NCBI GenBank assembly: GCA_032871835.1
Contig: CM065297.1
Location: 58,825,253-58,889,252 of the forward strand
DNA length: 64,000 bases
From: Dipteronia dyeriana
Taxonomy: Eukaryota; Streptophyta; Magnoliopsida; Sapindales; Sapindaceae
Reading direction: 5' to 3'
Both the position numbers and the translations under genes were made by a program. The notes below the pieces were generated by a model. It saw only the letters and a list, made by a program, of their open reading frames with translations, was not told the origin of the DNA and made no database searches. Below, in pieces: positions 46,301-57,365 of the stretch. Numbering within the stretch: position 1 is the stretch's first letter; every line of letters starts with the position of its first letter.

Positions 46301-47626
46301 TATGCCTTAATGATCAAGTTCCAGACCGAACAGGGGGTCGGAGTAGTCAAGGGATCCCAAGAGATAGCTCGAATAGCTAACCTATTAGTATACAAAGACA
46401 AGAATGATGAGCAGGTTTGCTCTATAACAAAGCCGAGTCAGATCATGGAGCCACTATCATTCAAATTCGATCCAAGGGAAGAGTCGAATGAATCCAAAAC
46501 TGAACCGATCGAAGAAATCATCTTGAAAAAAGATGAACTAGATAAAAAGATCAAGATCGAAAGACAGTTTTCCACTGCCGAGGATAGATCAGTTGGTGGA
46601 CGCTACATCAGGCCATGAGCTGCTCAGTTTCATGGATGCCTATTCAAGATATAACTAAATCCGGATGAACAAGGCAGACGAAGAAAAAACAGCATTCACC
46701 ACTGATCAGGGTTTGTATTGTTACATAGTAATGCCCTTTGGGTTAAAAAATGCAAGGGCAACATATCAAAGGCAGGTCAACAGAATCTTCGCATGGCAAA
46801 TAGGAAGAAACATGGAATTATACATTGATGACATGTTGACCAAGAGCATCACGACAGACAATCATACTTCAGACCTGCGAGAGACATTTGATGTATTGAA
46901 GAGATACCAAATGAAGCTAAATCTAAACAACTGTTTATTCGGAGTTCTTTCGGGAAGATTTCTGGGTTTTCAAGTCCACCAAAGAGGAATCAAAGTCAAC
47001 CCCGAGAAGATCCAGGCCCTGCAGAAAATGACTTCACCAATGACCCTCAAAGAAGTACAGCGCCTAACAGAATGCTTAGCTTCCTTGGGTAGATTCATCT
47101 CAAAGGCCACAGACAGATGCGCAACCTTTTTCAAAGTAATTAAAAAAAGGAAAAGACTCAAATGGAATGAAGAGTGCGAGCATGCATTCTTAAAAATTAA
47201 AGAATACTTAGGGCAGACTCCCATCCTTTCAAAACCTCAGATGGGAGAGACACTCCATCTATACTTATCAATTACAGAACTAGCAGCTAGTTCAGTCCTA
47301 GTTAGAATAGAAGATGGAGTACAGAAGCCAGTATACTATACCAGCAAGGCACTTCTACCAACCGAGACCAGGTATTCACATGCAGAGAAAATGACCCTAG
47401 CATTGGTTTCAGCAGCAAGGAAGTTAAGGCTATATTTTCAGGCTCATACAATCCAGGTATTCACTCACTGCCCATTAAAGCAAATTCTACAGAAGCCGAA
47501 GATTTCAGGAAGACTGACCAAATGGGCTATCGAGCTAAGTGAATTCGATATCCACTACGTCCCCAGGACATCCCTCAAAGGGCAAGCAGTGACAAATTTT
47601 ATAGCAGAGTTCATAGAGCCGAACCT
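46301..47626 (+). pseudogene. E reverse transcriptase and RNase H (gypsy), N-terminally deleted
   Basis: 46301-46580 is the protease-RT linker. Near 46580 the sequence jumps into RT at DQLVDATSGHELLSFMDAYS, so the first third of RT (first strands and fingers) is missing. One TAA (46656-46658) replaces a Gln codon before IRMN. From 46665 the frame is open for 359 codons: DQGLYCYIVMPFGLKNA, YIDD catalytic box (MELYIDDML), NNCLFGVLSGRFLGF, then RNase H KPVYYTSKALLPTETRYS and HCPLKQILQKPKISGRLTKW. Loss of the RT N-terminus makes this copy inactive. Confidence 0.9.
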
Positions 47627-47845
47627 ATGTTTGGAAAAAAATTCCCATGGAAATTATATGTTGATGGTTCTTCAAACACTTATGGCAGCGGGGCAGGGAT
47701 CAAAGTATGCACTCCTGAAGGAGTTGATGTCGAATGTGCCATGAGATTTGACTTTAAAGCAACCAACAATCAATTTAATAAGATACTTGGCATAAAGATT
47801 GCAACAACCAGTTCAATAAGATACTTGGCTTTAAAAAATATTTAG
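47627..47845 (+). pseudogene. E second RNase H fragment (archaeal type)
   Basis: After a one-base shift from the previous frame, FPWKLYVDGSSNTYGSGAGI is the start of the second RNase H that marks Tat elements. Only about 50 residues follow (CAMRFDFKATNNQ) before it dissolves into tandem repeats; the rest of this domain and any integrase are absent. Confidence 0.8.
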
Positions 47846-48130
47846 GTAATGAAACCGGTTTAATAAGATACCCGGTTAAGTAACCCGAACAGAAATAGCT
47901 AGTTTAATAAGATACTCAGCAACAAGAGTCATAAGAAATTTCATGAGCAATGGAATTAGATTAAAAACCACTGGTTCAGAAGCTACTCGGAATTTTATTG
48001 ATCTTTCAAAAAAATGGTTACAAAGTTCTTTTACAAAAGAATTATTACAAAGAATTCTTTACAATAGAATTTTACAAAGAATTACAAAGAATTTTCTACA
48101 AAAAACTATGAAAGTTCTACAAAAATTAAG
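47771..48130. repeat. two short tandem-repeat tracts in E
   Basis: First, four copies of an AATAAGATAC(T/C)(T/C)GG unit at about 47776, 47815, 47861 and 47904 (37-46 bp spacing). Then repeated TTACAAAGAATT between about 48018 and 48115. They occupy the place of integrase. Repeats next to pol are common in Tat 3' regions. Confidence 0.75.
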
Positions 48131-48455
48131 GTTTTGAGGATTTTGAACTTTTACCAATACTCGGGTCAGGCACTATCTCGTACTCACGGAGCAGACTCTC
48201 ATTAAAAGGCCAAGCGATTGTGTTGACTGAGTCATCCATCCACTAGCTGTAATCCTCTTCTGGGATCGGTCTGAAATCAGGGAACACACCCTCCATGACC
48301 AACTCTCAACTACTATAAAAAGTCGAGAGGGAGTGCTCGGATGGAACCTCCAAATGCATAGGATGGGGCTCTTTACCTCGGCTATGGCAGTAAGCTCTCC
48401 ACTCCTTCATCTGAGTCTAAAGAGATTCCAATGACCGATCCACATGATATTTGAT

Positions 48456-51023
48456 TTACAGCTCCCAGTTGGTTTGGGCCTTCTTGGTCGCCCTATTCTT
48501 AACTTTGAAGAACTCGCCACCTGAAACTAGCCCACACTGAAACTCCCGAAGGAGAAGGGCATCGTAGGCAGGGGATATTTTAAAACAATCAACCCCCTGG
48601 ACTTCAAGTTCCAGCCTAGCCTCTTTAGATAGGGATTCAACTGTTAGAGCTTGGCGTTCCAAGTCCACGATCTTCTGTTCATATTCCAACTTGGACTGCT
48701 CCACTTCCTGCTCGGCCTTGAGCATTGATTCTTGGGTAGAAGACATAAATTTTGAAGTAATGTAGCCTTTTCTTTTGCCGAAGAAGCCCTCTCCTCGTCC
48801 TCCATCTGCTTTGCCAAACAGTGGTTGGTAAACACTTGGGCAGAACCAACCTCTTGTTGATAAGCCGTTTCGAACCGAGCACGGCTATCCTCACTTTCCT
48901 TCAATTGAGCCTTGAGACGCCTTATTCTATCAGCTTGATGTTGCTATGTCTGAACCAGCTCAGTAAACTCGGCCACCATCGACAAAGAAGTTTAATTAAA
49001 AACCTACCAAGCAAAAATGAGCAAAACAATTGAAGTTAAGGATAACTTACATAAGATGCACTGTTAAAGACGTTCTGAAGACGGTCTGACAGGGAGCCAT
49101 CCCGAAAACAACTCCAGCGGTCTTCCCTGACGAAAGCCTAACCGGATGACATCTCTTGTAGCATATCCTAGGGAGAAGGATATGAAGGAACCCCCGAGGG
49201 TTCAGCCTTTTAATCTTCAATCTCGGGGGGAGGGGAACCCCTGTTCGGCTCTGATGTCCCCACATCTACCGATGCTCCAACATCAACGCTCGAGGGAATG
49301 TCAGCCACAATATCTTCATCCCTGGGGTCGATGAAAGAGACCACCTGAGGGACCTTGAGAGGGCAAGTTGGAGAGCTGATTGCCTTCCGTTTCTCAGCCC
49401 GAGAATGGTGGAAGCTAAGATCAGCCGCGGGATCTTCCTGAGCCTTATCCCGGAAAGACTTAAAAAATTCAGGATCTGAAGGTACTTGTCCCGTGGAGGA
49501 ATTACCTCCATCACCGGTGTCTGACTGCACAACAAGTCCTTCACCATGACCCTCACTCTACCTCTCCCCATTATCAGGCAATTGAGTACCTGTCGGGCTG
49601 CTCAGACCACTAGTCTTCCCTACGGTCGGTTGAACGACATCCTCGGGGATATATTTGGAAACTTGCTCTTCTACTGCATCAGATTCCTCGTCAGACTCAG
49701 GTAGGGCAATGCCATCATTGCTCTGACGAGAAGCTTCTTTTTGACTCGCCTAAAGAATAGGCTTCACCTGGCGAGCCTAAAGATCGCAGACGATGTCTGT
49801 ATCGTACACTTAGAAGAAAAGAGGAACCGTGTCAGAATATAAAAGCAAAAAATAATAATCGAAAGAGGGCCACAAAGATCACTCACATCGCCTGCGGTAG
49901 CCCAAAATCTGTTTGAAGAAGCCGAACTCTATCATCTTCGACTTAGTAAAGAGATAAGTCTTGCTCCTCTTTTCTAGAGTGCGAACTGCTACCCGAACAA
50001 GTCTGGTCAGCTCAGTATCGCTGTAATCAATTTTCTTCTTATTCCATATCTCGGTGGAATAGAAGAAACAGAGGACCTTCAACACCGCCTGAGTATCCCC
50101 AGATTTTAGGGTGACTTCAAGACCGAGACTCCCTCCGGTGAAAAACCAACTGTTCTTCCAGAACTTATTGGATGTAGGGAACCCCCATACGAAACCCCTC
50201 TTTTTAGGGTCATCAGAGATATCAACTCCCTGATTCACCTTTGTCCTCTTAGGGACCCAACAGTCTAGCAGATTAGATATGAGGAAATAGGTTTCTATCT
50301 TGCCAAACTGCCTCAGTGTAAAGAAATGCCTGATTTCACTCGGGGAAGGCGGTGCCAAGTTCATCCGGCTGTACATGTGCCATATGCACATCAAGATTTT
50401 ATAGCTGTTCGGGGCTAGTTGGGCCAGAGCGATCCCTGCTTCAGCCAAAAACCAGGCTGAAGAGGGAGAGTGACGCCGCAGCAGAGCATAGATCCATAGA
50501 TTGCCACCATGCCTGAGAGAGGATTCCACACTGCTCTATCCCCCGCTGGAATCAGAGTGACCGAATTGGGCTGATTGAATCGGGCACGATACTTCTCTAT
50601 CTCATCTGGCCTGACCACATTCGGCTCGGTGCCAAACCCACTCGGGCGGTCAGCAGAGAAAGTGAGATGAGACACCCTGAACTCCTCTTCGACATCGTTC
50701 TCGTTGACAATTTGCTCCCTGATCTGAATGTTGCCCGAGTTGTGCTTGTGAACTTCACTTCTGCTTTGATGTTTCCCCATCCTTCGTAGAGGTGCCCTGT
50801 GATTAGAAACATCAGAATCAGAGCTAGATGAAGAATCAGAACTGGATATAGGACTAAAAGTGACGTTAGGGTGAAGCCCAAAAACATCAACTTCTAAAAA
50901 TAGAGGTTCATCAGCAGGGATTTCCCCCAATAATCTTTGAATGCAGAAAACCAATTGAAAATCCCCACGATCTAATGCATCAAGAGCAATATTAAAAGGT
51001 CGATATCGGGAAGACGGATCCAT
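48456..51023 (-). pseudogene. E antisense gene (Tat aORF; 'putative gypsy type transposon' protein), spliced, decayed
   Basis: Starts MDPSSRYRPFNIALDALDRG at 51023. An acidic Ser/Asp region, then WNPLSGMVAIYGSMLCCGVTLPL; a one-base shift near 50460 continues EAGIALAQLAPNSYKILM, FFTLRQFGKIETYFLISN and SNKFWKNSWFFTG (to 49887). A GTGAGT donor there and a TTCTTCTAAG acceptor (78-nt intron, 49809-49886) keep the frame. After it run acidic regions with TAG stops where CAG is likely, and KAQEDPAADLSFHHSRAEKR. A second donor GTAAGT is at 49050. Past it is a coiled coil and LELEVQGVDCFKISPAYDAL, ending near 48456. The layout matches the antisense ORF known between pol and 3' LTR in Tat elements (Pfam Transposase_28 type, from memory). 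Function unknown. Confidence 0.75.
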
Positions 51024-51531
51024 TGAAACTAACCTTGAATAAAGAACTGGTGCAAAATCTTCTACGGAGAGGTGGCGATTTTATGTGCAAAGAAATCTGG
51101 GTTTGAGAAATATTTTTTTCTGCTAAAATGTTTTTGAGAATGAACCAACGCTGTCTCTTAGTCAAGAATTTTAAGAAATAATGGCACGAAACCCTAGGAT
51201 CTCAAGGCGGGAAAAAATGATGATGAGGTTTGATGACGAAAGTGTTGAATGGGAAAACGCGTTGGTCGTTTCTCATAAATAATATCAAAAAACGAAGAGG
51301 TAAGGGACACGTGCCAAAAAGAGAACTGATTTTCACCGTCAGAACTCCAAAATGTCGCCGTCATTAAAGATCTCACGTGAGGAGGCAAATCGAATTTATA
51401 GGGTCACCATTAAGACATGCCATTATGAAAAAACATTTACTCGGGTACTAAAAAGATATTGAACTAATTAAAATACTTTTTCCCGAAATAAAACCACAAC
51501 AAAAATATTTTAAAGGGGTATTGTCATATGT
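51024..51531 (+). other. E 3' untranslated region and polypurine tract
   Basis: Upstream of the antisense gene and before the 3' LTR. TTTTAAAGGGGTAT at about 51518-51531 abuts the LTR and is the likely polypurine tract. Small frames here look random. Confidence 0.65.
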
Positions 51532-52413
51532 GAATTTTATCGTACGTACACGTCATCAACAAAGAGGATAAATTGCCAGGTGGGCATCCGAATAGGCATT
51601 CAGACAATATTCTACAAGACATCACCGAAGAAGAGAAAACCCGAGTAAGCAGATATTGAACAAAACCTACTCAGGGTCAATCGACATCAGATACTACTCG
51701 GGATCAGTTAATGACACTCGGGACTGGTTAAATGACGTTTCTACTCTGGATCAAATGATGTTACTCGGGACCAGCGGGTATTGTCCTTACTCGGGACAAA
51801 TATGAAGAAAACTGAATAAAAATCCCAGCGCTTAGCTCACACGGATTAAGTCATTAAAATACACGAAGATATTCATATCAAAATAGAATCCCAATGAGAA
51901 CAGAATACTGGGCAGGAAGAGTTCTCAATCAGGCAACAACTTTATTTCTTTAAAAAGACTACGCTCTTATAAGGAAATAAGTCCTAATTGGACTACATTA
52001 TTAGAGTCCAATTCGATTTCAATACAGGACTCCGAAACAGAAAAGAAGTCAGTCCGGTTCAAGCAAGTAAATAATCATAATTAAATACAAAGATCTATTA
52101 CTTGTACAAAGCATATTAGGGTTCTATAAGTATATAAATAGACCCATAATCTCGCCAAAAAAGAGATATACAACAATCATAGAAAAATACAGAGAGAAGA
52201 AAGAGAGATCGAGAATTGTATTTTTTATTATTTCATAGTGGATTTTTGCTTGGTTGATCATTCAACCGCCCGTGGACGTTTCTCCGGTCATCTGTGTTTT
52301 ACCACGTAAAAAACTTGCATCTGGTTATATTCTCCTTCTTTTCTCTTTGAAATCACAGCTGAAATCCAATCCTTGTTGGCTATTTCTCACGCATCCAGAA
52401 ATTGTCGTCAATA
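51532..52413 (+). repeat. E 3' LTR
   Basis: 882 bp, collinear with 42392-43278; the end reads GTCAATA rather than GTCAACA. It has a short extra segment (AAGCATATTAGGGTTC near 52118) not in the 5' LTR. The CCGTGGACGTTTC...CCACGTAAA motif is at 52268-52309. Confidence 0.93.
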
Positions 52414-52418
52414 ACTAT

Positions 52419-54518
52419 GATAAAAGAAGAGTTGTTCATGCATCTGGATATGTATGAGGTAGACACAATTCTTTATTTAGTCTTGAACAATATTCACAAC
52501 TTAAGATAAATGTTGGGTGTCTTTATCTTGTTAAAGTTGTAGATTCTCTTACTAGCATTTGAGTGGGATCAAATGTGTTATGATGAGTCTAAAATCATCA
52601 AAGTGTGGTGTCTTTAGACAAAAGAATCTAGTGCACTAGGTGCATTGAATAGGATCACATTGAATTAATATATTGTCAGTGGATAAAATTTTTCACTTGA
52701 GGACAATCGGAGAGTCTATCTCAATCTTGAGATTAATGGTGGACTTATGGTTGCAAGCGTTATCATATAAGCTATCAGTGAGTATGATTATATAGCATAG
52801 TCTATCCTCGATAGTTTGATGGTATTCTTTTGTTAATCGATAGAGAACTTCATTTATAGATAAGGACATCGTGGCTCCGTTTATTAAATGTGAATAGAAT
52901 ACCATCATATGGATATTATGAGGTATGGATATTAATCGTTAAGTTTTCAATAGTGTCTATTGAAACATGGCTTGTGGACAAGTCAAAATATCCAAGTTTA
53001 AAATGTGGTTATATGAGTAAATACGGTAACTTGGAGAGCTATAGGCGGTCTACGAGCTCTTGGCGGTTACTAATATTCTTCAAGAGGATACACTATCTCA
53101 AATAAAGTTGTCTAGGGTATGAATGAGAAATATTAACTTATTCTATATTTATTTTAGATTTCAATTTTAGTTCTTTTGTAGAATGAACTAAAATTAATAG
53201 ATCAAACCTAAGTGAATCATTTGTGATTGTGATTAGGTTATTGGTATTGGAGCTTAAATTTAGATAGCCCACCAAGATCCCCAATCCACACGAACTTGCG
53301 TTGATCACTTGATATATTATACCGGACCAATTTATGGGTCCATTTAGAGTTGTATTGAGTCACGTGGACTTGTTTCTTTAAGAATGAGTCTAGTTCACAT
53401 GTGGACTTTTTATTAAGGTCCAATGGATTTAATAAAATAAGAAAAATAATTTATATACCTATACGTTGTTGTAGGCGGCAAGGCTAATGTATAAAAGCCT
53501 AAATATATTATTTTTCATTTTATTATTTAATTAAATGGAAATTAATTATTTTGTTGCTTAATTAATTATTTAATTAAAAGTCAAAATCTTATTTCTAGTA
53601 GGAGAAGGTCTCCTAATATTATACTATTGTGGGTACTATAATTAATATTAAAGATTATATTTGATAAGCAGATAAATAAAAGAAATTGTTTATCCAATCA
53701 AATTATGAAGTCTTTAATATGGTCACAAATACACTATTTGTGTTGGATTAGGAGTCTTGGTGTAGGAAAGAATTCTTTTTGGAAAGGATTCTTGTTCACT
53801 AAGTAAATCCACCTTAGGATAGGATTCTTGTACACCAAGTAAATCCTTCTTAGGAGAGAATTTGAGATCCTATATATACTACCTCTAAGGTTTGGCCAAG
53901 GCAAGAATTTGAGCTCTAAAATTCGTCCAAGAATAAGAAATTTAGAGAGAGAAAATTTCAGAGAACATAATTTACAAGGAGTAAATTTCGGTCAAAGAGG
54001 AATTTTGAGTAGAAAGAATTAGGTTCTTGCTCTAGATAAATTCGTCCAACTCTAAAGATTGGTGTTTGAAATTCGGCAAAGAAGAAAAGAAAGAAAGAAC
54101 GTTTTGTATTCGATAGTTCACTAGTTGCCTTTACATTAAAAGATTTTGTGTGCAACATCGAATCTAGGTTCACGCGAGTTTCAATCAATTGATTGATAAT
54201 TCACAAGTGACTTAACATTCTTAGTTTTTCTTCTTAGAGGACTATTGTGACTAACAAAGAAAGAGATTTTTTTTGTTTCCATCCTCGGGTATACAATTTA
54301 AAGCAAGGGAGCCAACACTTCTAAGTGATTCACATTCGTGATTGGATTGGAAGATCTTGCGGTTCAATTTGACTCTATTTCAATCGTCATGAGAAAAAGG
54401 TATGACACTTTAAATATACATAAATTAATCTAGGGTTAAGGTTCTTTCAATTAAAGGGAAAACTTTTAAATATACTAAACCCTAATTTTACGCTACCGTT
54501 ATGCGATTTTCCATACAA
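52419..54518 (+). repeat. B LTR, second part (plus)
   Basis: Continues the LTR begun at 42240 after the duplicated ACTAT and ends TTTTCCATACA. Next comes a primer site, so this LTR is followed by another B 5' region. The 71-codon antisense frame is at 52693-52908. Confidence 0.9.
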
Positions 54519-54536
54519 ATTGTATCATAGCCAGGT
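54519..54536 (+). other. primer-binding site of B-c'
   Basis: AATTGTATCATAGCCAGG, one base different from the TATCAGAGCC of 3480-3497. Confidence 0.8.
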
Positions 54537-55199
54537 TACACCCTTGATTAATTGATGTATGTGTACGTGAATCTTTTTCTTTTTATTGTATATATGCATG
54601 TTTTAGAAAGAGATGGCACTCTAGGTATTCACATATATATTTACATTGGAATGTATGGATATAAATATATGTATATATATGTTTATTTTGTCGTTTGTTA
54701 TTGCTCAATTTTGGTCATAGATTTTCACTGTATTTTTGTTTTGGGCTTTATGTTTCGTGTAATAACCACCCAAGGGGTATTCATGAAGAATTTAGCAAGA
54801 TACTTTCTTACAAGGAGAGACTAGACAATTAACCCAAATGAGGGATATTAGTGAGGGATTATATTGAAGGTCGCTAACTTGGTAACACACTCAATGTGAT
54901 TTTATTAATATCCTCCCAAGTTTCCTTGTTAATAAAATTGCAATGCTAAAATTGAAAACATCGGTTGTTATGTTAACAATTAGGTGGAACCTAGTCCAAC
55001 AAGTAAATGGTGCGAACTCCCAAAGGAGGCGTGACATTTATGGGTGTTGGATCACCGTTGAATTGTACGATTGAATTATTTTATAAAATTCAAGATAAAT
55101 ATTCGAAATTACTTTATCATGATTATTTACATATATAATTTTTTGTTATTGTTCAGAAATCTTGACCCCTACCCCTAATCAACATCCTAAAAGATAATA
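54537..55199 (+). other. B-c' leader (short form)
   Basis: Collinear with 3498-4894 but lacking the ~690-bp segment at 3733-4420. No gene. Confidence 0.75.
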
Positions 55200-56440
55200 C
55201 TTTAACTGGTGATAATAATGTCACATGAAAAGGAAAATTGGGATTTTGTTGCAATATGAAAAGCATAAGTTCATTCTGTGCACTCTTAAACAACCTACTC
55301 CTATGAATGAATCTACTCAAGAGCAAAGAAATGAGTATCAGCAGTGGAAGACTTCAGATGAGATGGCTAAATGTTACATTATTGTCACCATCTCCGACGT
55401 GTTGCAACAACAGCATGAAGAAATGGAGTCTGCTGCCGATATAATGATGTCTCTAGAGAAGATGTTTAATATGGTTTCTAGGACGATTAAGAAAGAGGCA
55501 GTGACTGCTTTCATGAATCTTAGGATGAAACCTGGAGAGTCTGTGAAAGATCACATGATGAAAGTTATAGCACATCTCAACATTGCTAAACTAAATGATG
55601 CTGAGATAGATGGTGAGATGAACATTGACAAGATTGTCAACTCACTATCAGATTCCTTTGATCAATTCAAGTTGAACTACACTTTGAATAATAAGGACTA
55701 CACCTTGCAAGGCCTGATGCAAGATGTTCAAAGCACAGAGAAAATCCTTGTAAAAGGCAAGGTTCAAGAGATTCAAACCATAGGTAAAGTTGCTACTGTG
55801 AAGACCCATAAGAAGGTCAAGAAACAACAAAATAAAAAGCAACTAGGACCTACTAAGAAGGAGAAAAAGAAAGTAACCAAGATCAAAGGGAAGCGTTTCC
55901 TTTGTTGTGAAAAGCGACGTTGGAAAAGAAATTGCCCAAAGTCTTAGGACAAGAAGGAAGAAGGTAATATTAATTATCTTGAGACATGTTTTTTGGTGGA
56001 TTCTATGGACTCTTGGATCATAGACTCTGGAGCCACTAATCATGTTTGTTTTTCCTTACAGGGGTTCAAGGAAAGGAGAAGGCTTAATGAGAATGAATTC
56101 AACTTACGTTTAGGCTATGGAGCGTCAGTGTCTGCTATATCAGTAGGAGATATTAGAATTAGTCTAGATTCTTATAGACATTTAGATTTAATAGACATTT
56201 AGATTTAATAGACATTTATTATGTACCTCAATTCAAGAGGAATTTAATTTCACTTTCTTGTTTAAATAAATTTGGTTATTCGTTTACTTTTAATAAAGCT
56301 TTTATTATTAGTAAGAATGAAAAAATTATTTGCAAAGGTATATTGGAATATGGTTTATTCTAATTGCATAGAAATATCTCTCACTTGTAAGACACGGAAT
56401 CAACGGAACCCGATCATAAAAGAGTAAAACTATCAAAAGA
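55200..56440 (+). pseudogene. B-c' gag and start of protease (copia)
   Basis: 55225-55947 is open for 240 codons, the best gag of the family here: LLQYEKHKFILCTL, DVLQQQHEEMESAADIMMSL, LRMKPGESVKDHMMKVIAHL, NSLSDSFDQFKLNYTLNNKD and the Lys-rich tail. The zinc knuckle is altered (FLCCEKRRWKRNC, with the His lost). After one stop, protease follows: DSMDSWIIDSGATNHVCF with the DSG active site, and GDIRISLDSYRHLDL. Some short sequence near 56190 is duplicated (TTTAGATTTAATAGACATT). Homology ends at 56441 in the middle of the pre-integrase region. This copy keeps the protease site that 9400 and 37075 have lost. Confidence 0.9.
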
Positions 56441-56441
56441 T

Positions 56442-56930
56442 ATTAGTCCCTTAATTGGATAGATATGCATTCATGAACAATCACTCATGAGTGGACAATA
56501 CTATACATCTAGATTGGAAACTCATGAGGGAATACAACCGATGTTATACATTTAGATTGGTTGCAATCAATTCTTGTGCATTCATTTCATAAGAGGTCGT
56601 ACATTCCCATAATTCACTTGTTGGATCCATCAATTCCTTAGTCTTAACCATCATATTTAACACCCATTGCATATTAACACTAATTGCATTTTAGATTAAC
56701 TTTCTTAATCCTAGTTTGCATATTTAGTTATTAAACTTTCAAACTCCAAACCATTTATCTTTACATTTTCATGCTTAGTTTTAGTTTCATATTAGTTAAC
56801 TAGTTTTAGCCATTCGATTTCCCTTTCCCTATGGACGATACCCGACTTACCATTGTACTTGTTTTGTAAAAATTTTAGGGATTGTTGTGGTTTTTATAAA
56901 TATTATTTGACGAGCATTTTATAACGACAA
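56442..56930 (+). repeat. LTR-like retrotransposon segment, family uncertain
   Basis: AT-rich with no frame. The stretch CCCTATGGACGATACCCGACTTACCATTGTAC followed by ATAACGACAAA resembles the ends of some plant gypsy LTRs. No primer site follows. It replaces B integrase sequence from 56441 on. Low confidence. Confidence 0.35.
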
Positions 56931-57365
56931 AAGTAGCTCGGTCAATTGGCCCACCAAGGCAGTAGGATGACCATTTGGTTGTCCTGATCTCGTGATCTAG
57001 CAGGCAACTATGCTCTTACGCTCAGATCCTTCTTCGGGGTGGTAGGCCGACCAAGGCATCAGGAATGCTGGCTAGCTATCCTAGTCTCGGATTTGGATGG
57101 CAACTATGCTCTTATACTCAGACCTTTTTTTAGGGTGGTAGCCCGACCAAGGCATCAGGAATGCTAGCTAGCTATCCTGGTCTTGAGATCTGGACAGTAA
57201 CTATGCTCTTACACTCAGACCCTTCTTGGAGGTGGTAGCCCGACTAAGGCATTAGGAATGCTAGCTAGCTACCTTGGTCTCGTGATATGGACAGCAACTA
57301 TGCTCTTACACTCTGACCCTTCCTAGTGGGGAGTGGTGCCCAGCCAAGGCATCAAGGGTAATGAG
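56931..57365. repeat. 97-bp tandem array, about 4 copies (D region)
   Basis: Copies are marked by AACTATGCTCTTA at 57006, 57102, 57199 and 57296 (96-97 bp apart), with CCCGACCAAGGCATCAGGAATGCT in each (one differs). GC-rich compared with the flanks. No coding frame. Confidence 0.88.

Larger units (their letters stand above)
42392..52413 (+). mobile_element. element E: Tat-type Ty3/gypsy retrotransposon (plus)
   Basis: LTRs 42392-43278 and 51532-52413 (TGTCATATG...GTCAACA/GTCAATA), with perfect target duplication ACTAT at 42387-42391 and 52414-52418. Inside: primer site, gag, protease (split by a MITE), N-terminally deleted RT, RNase H, second RNase H, tandem repeats, and a long antisense gene. 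No integrase found. Tat calls rest on the CX2HX4HX4C knuckle, YIDD, LLGRPFLN and KLYVDGSS blocks, and the antisense gene before the 3' LTR. Confidence 0.9.

Noticed and set aside
48821..49334. Plus-strand frames in the 3' part of E
   Set aside because: Shadows of the antisense gene on the other strand.
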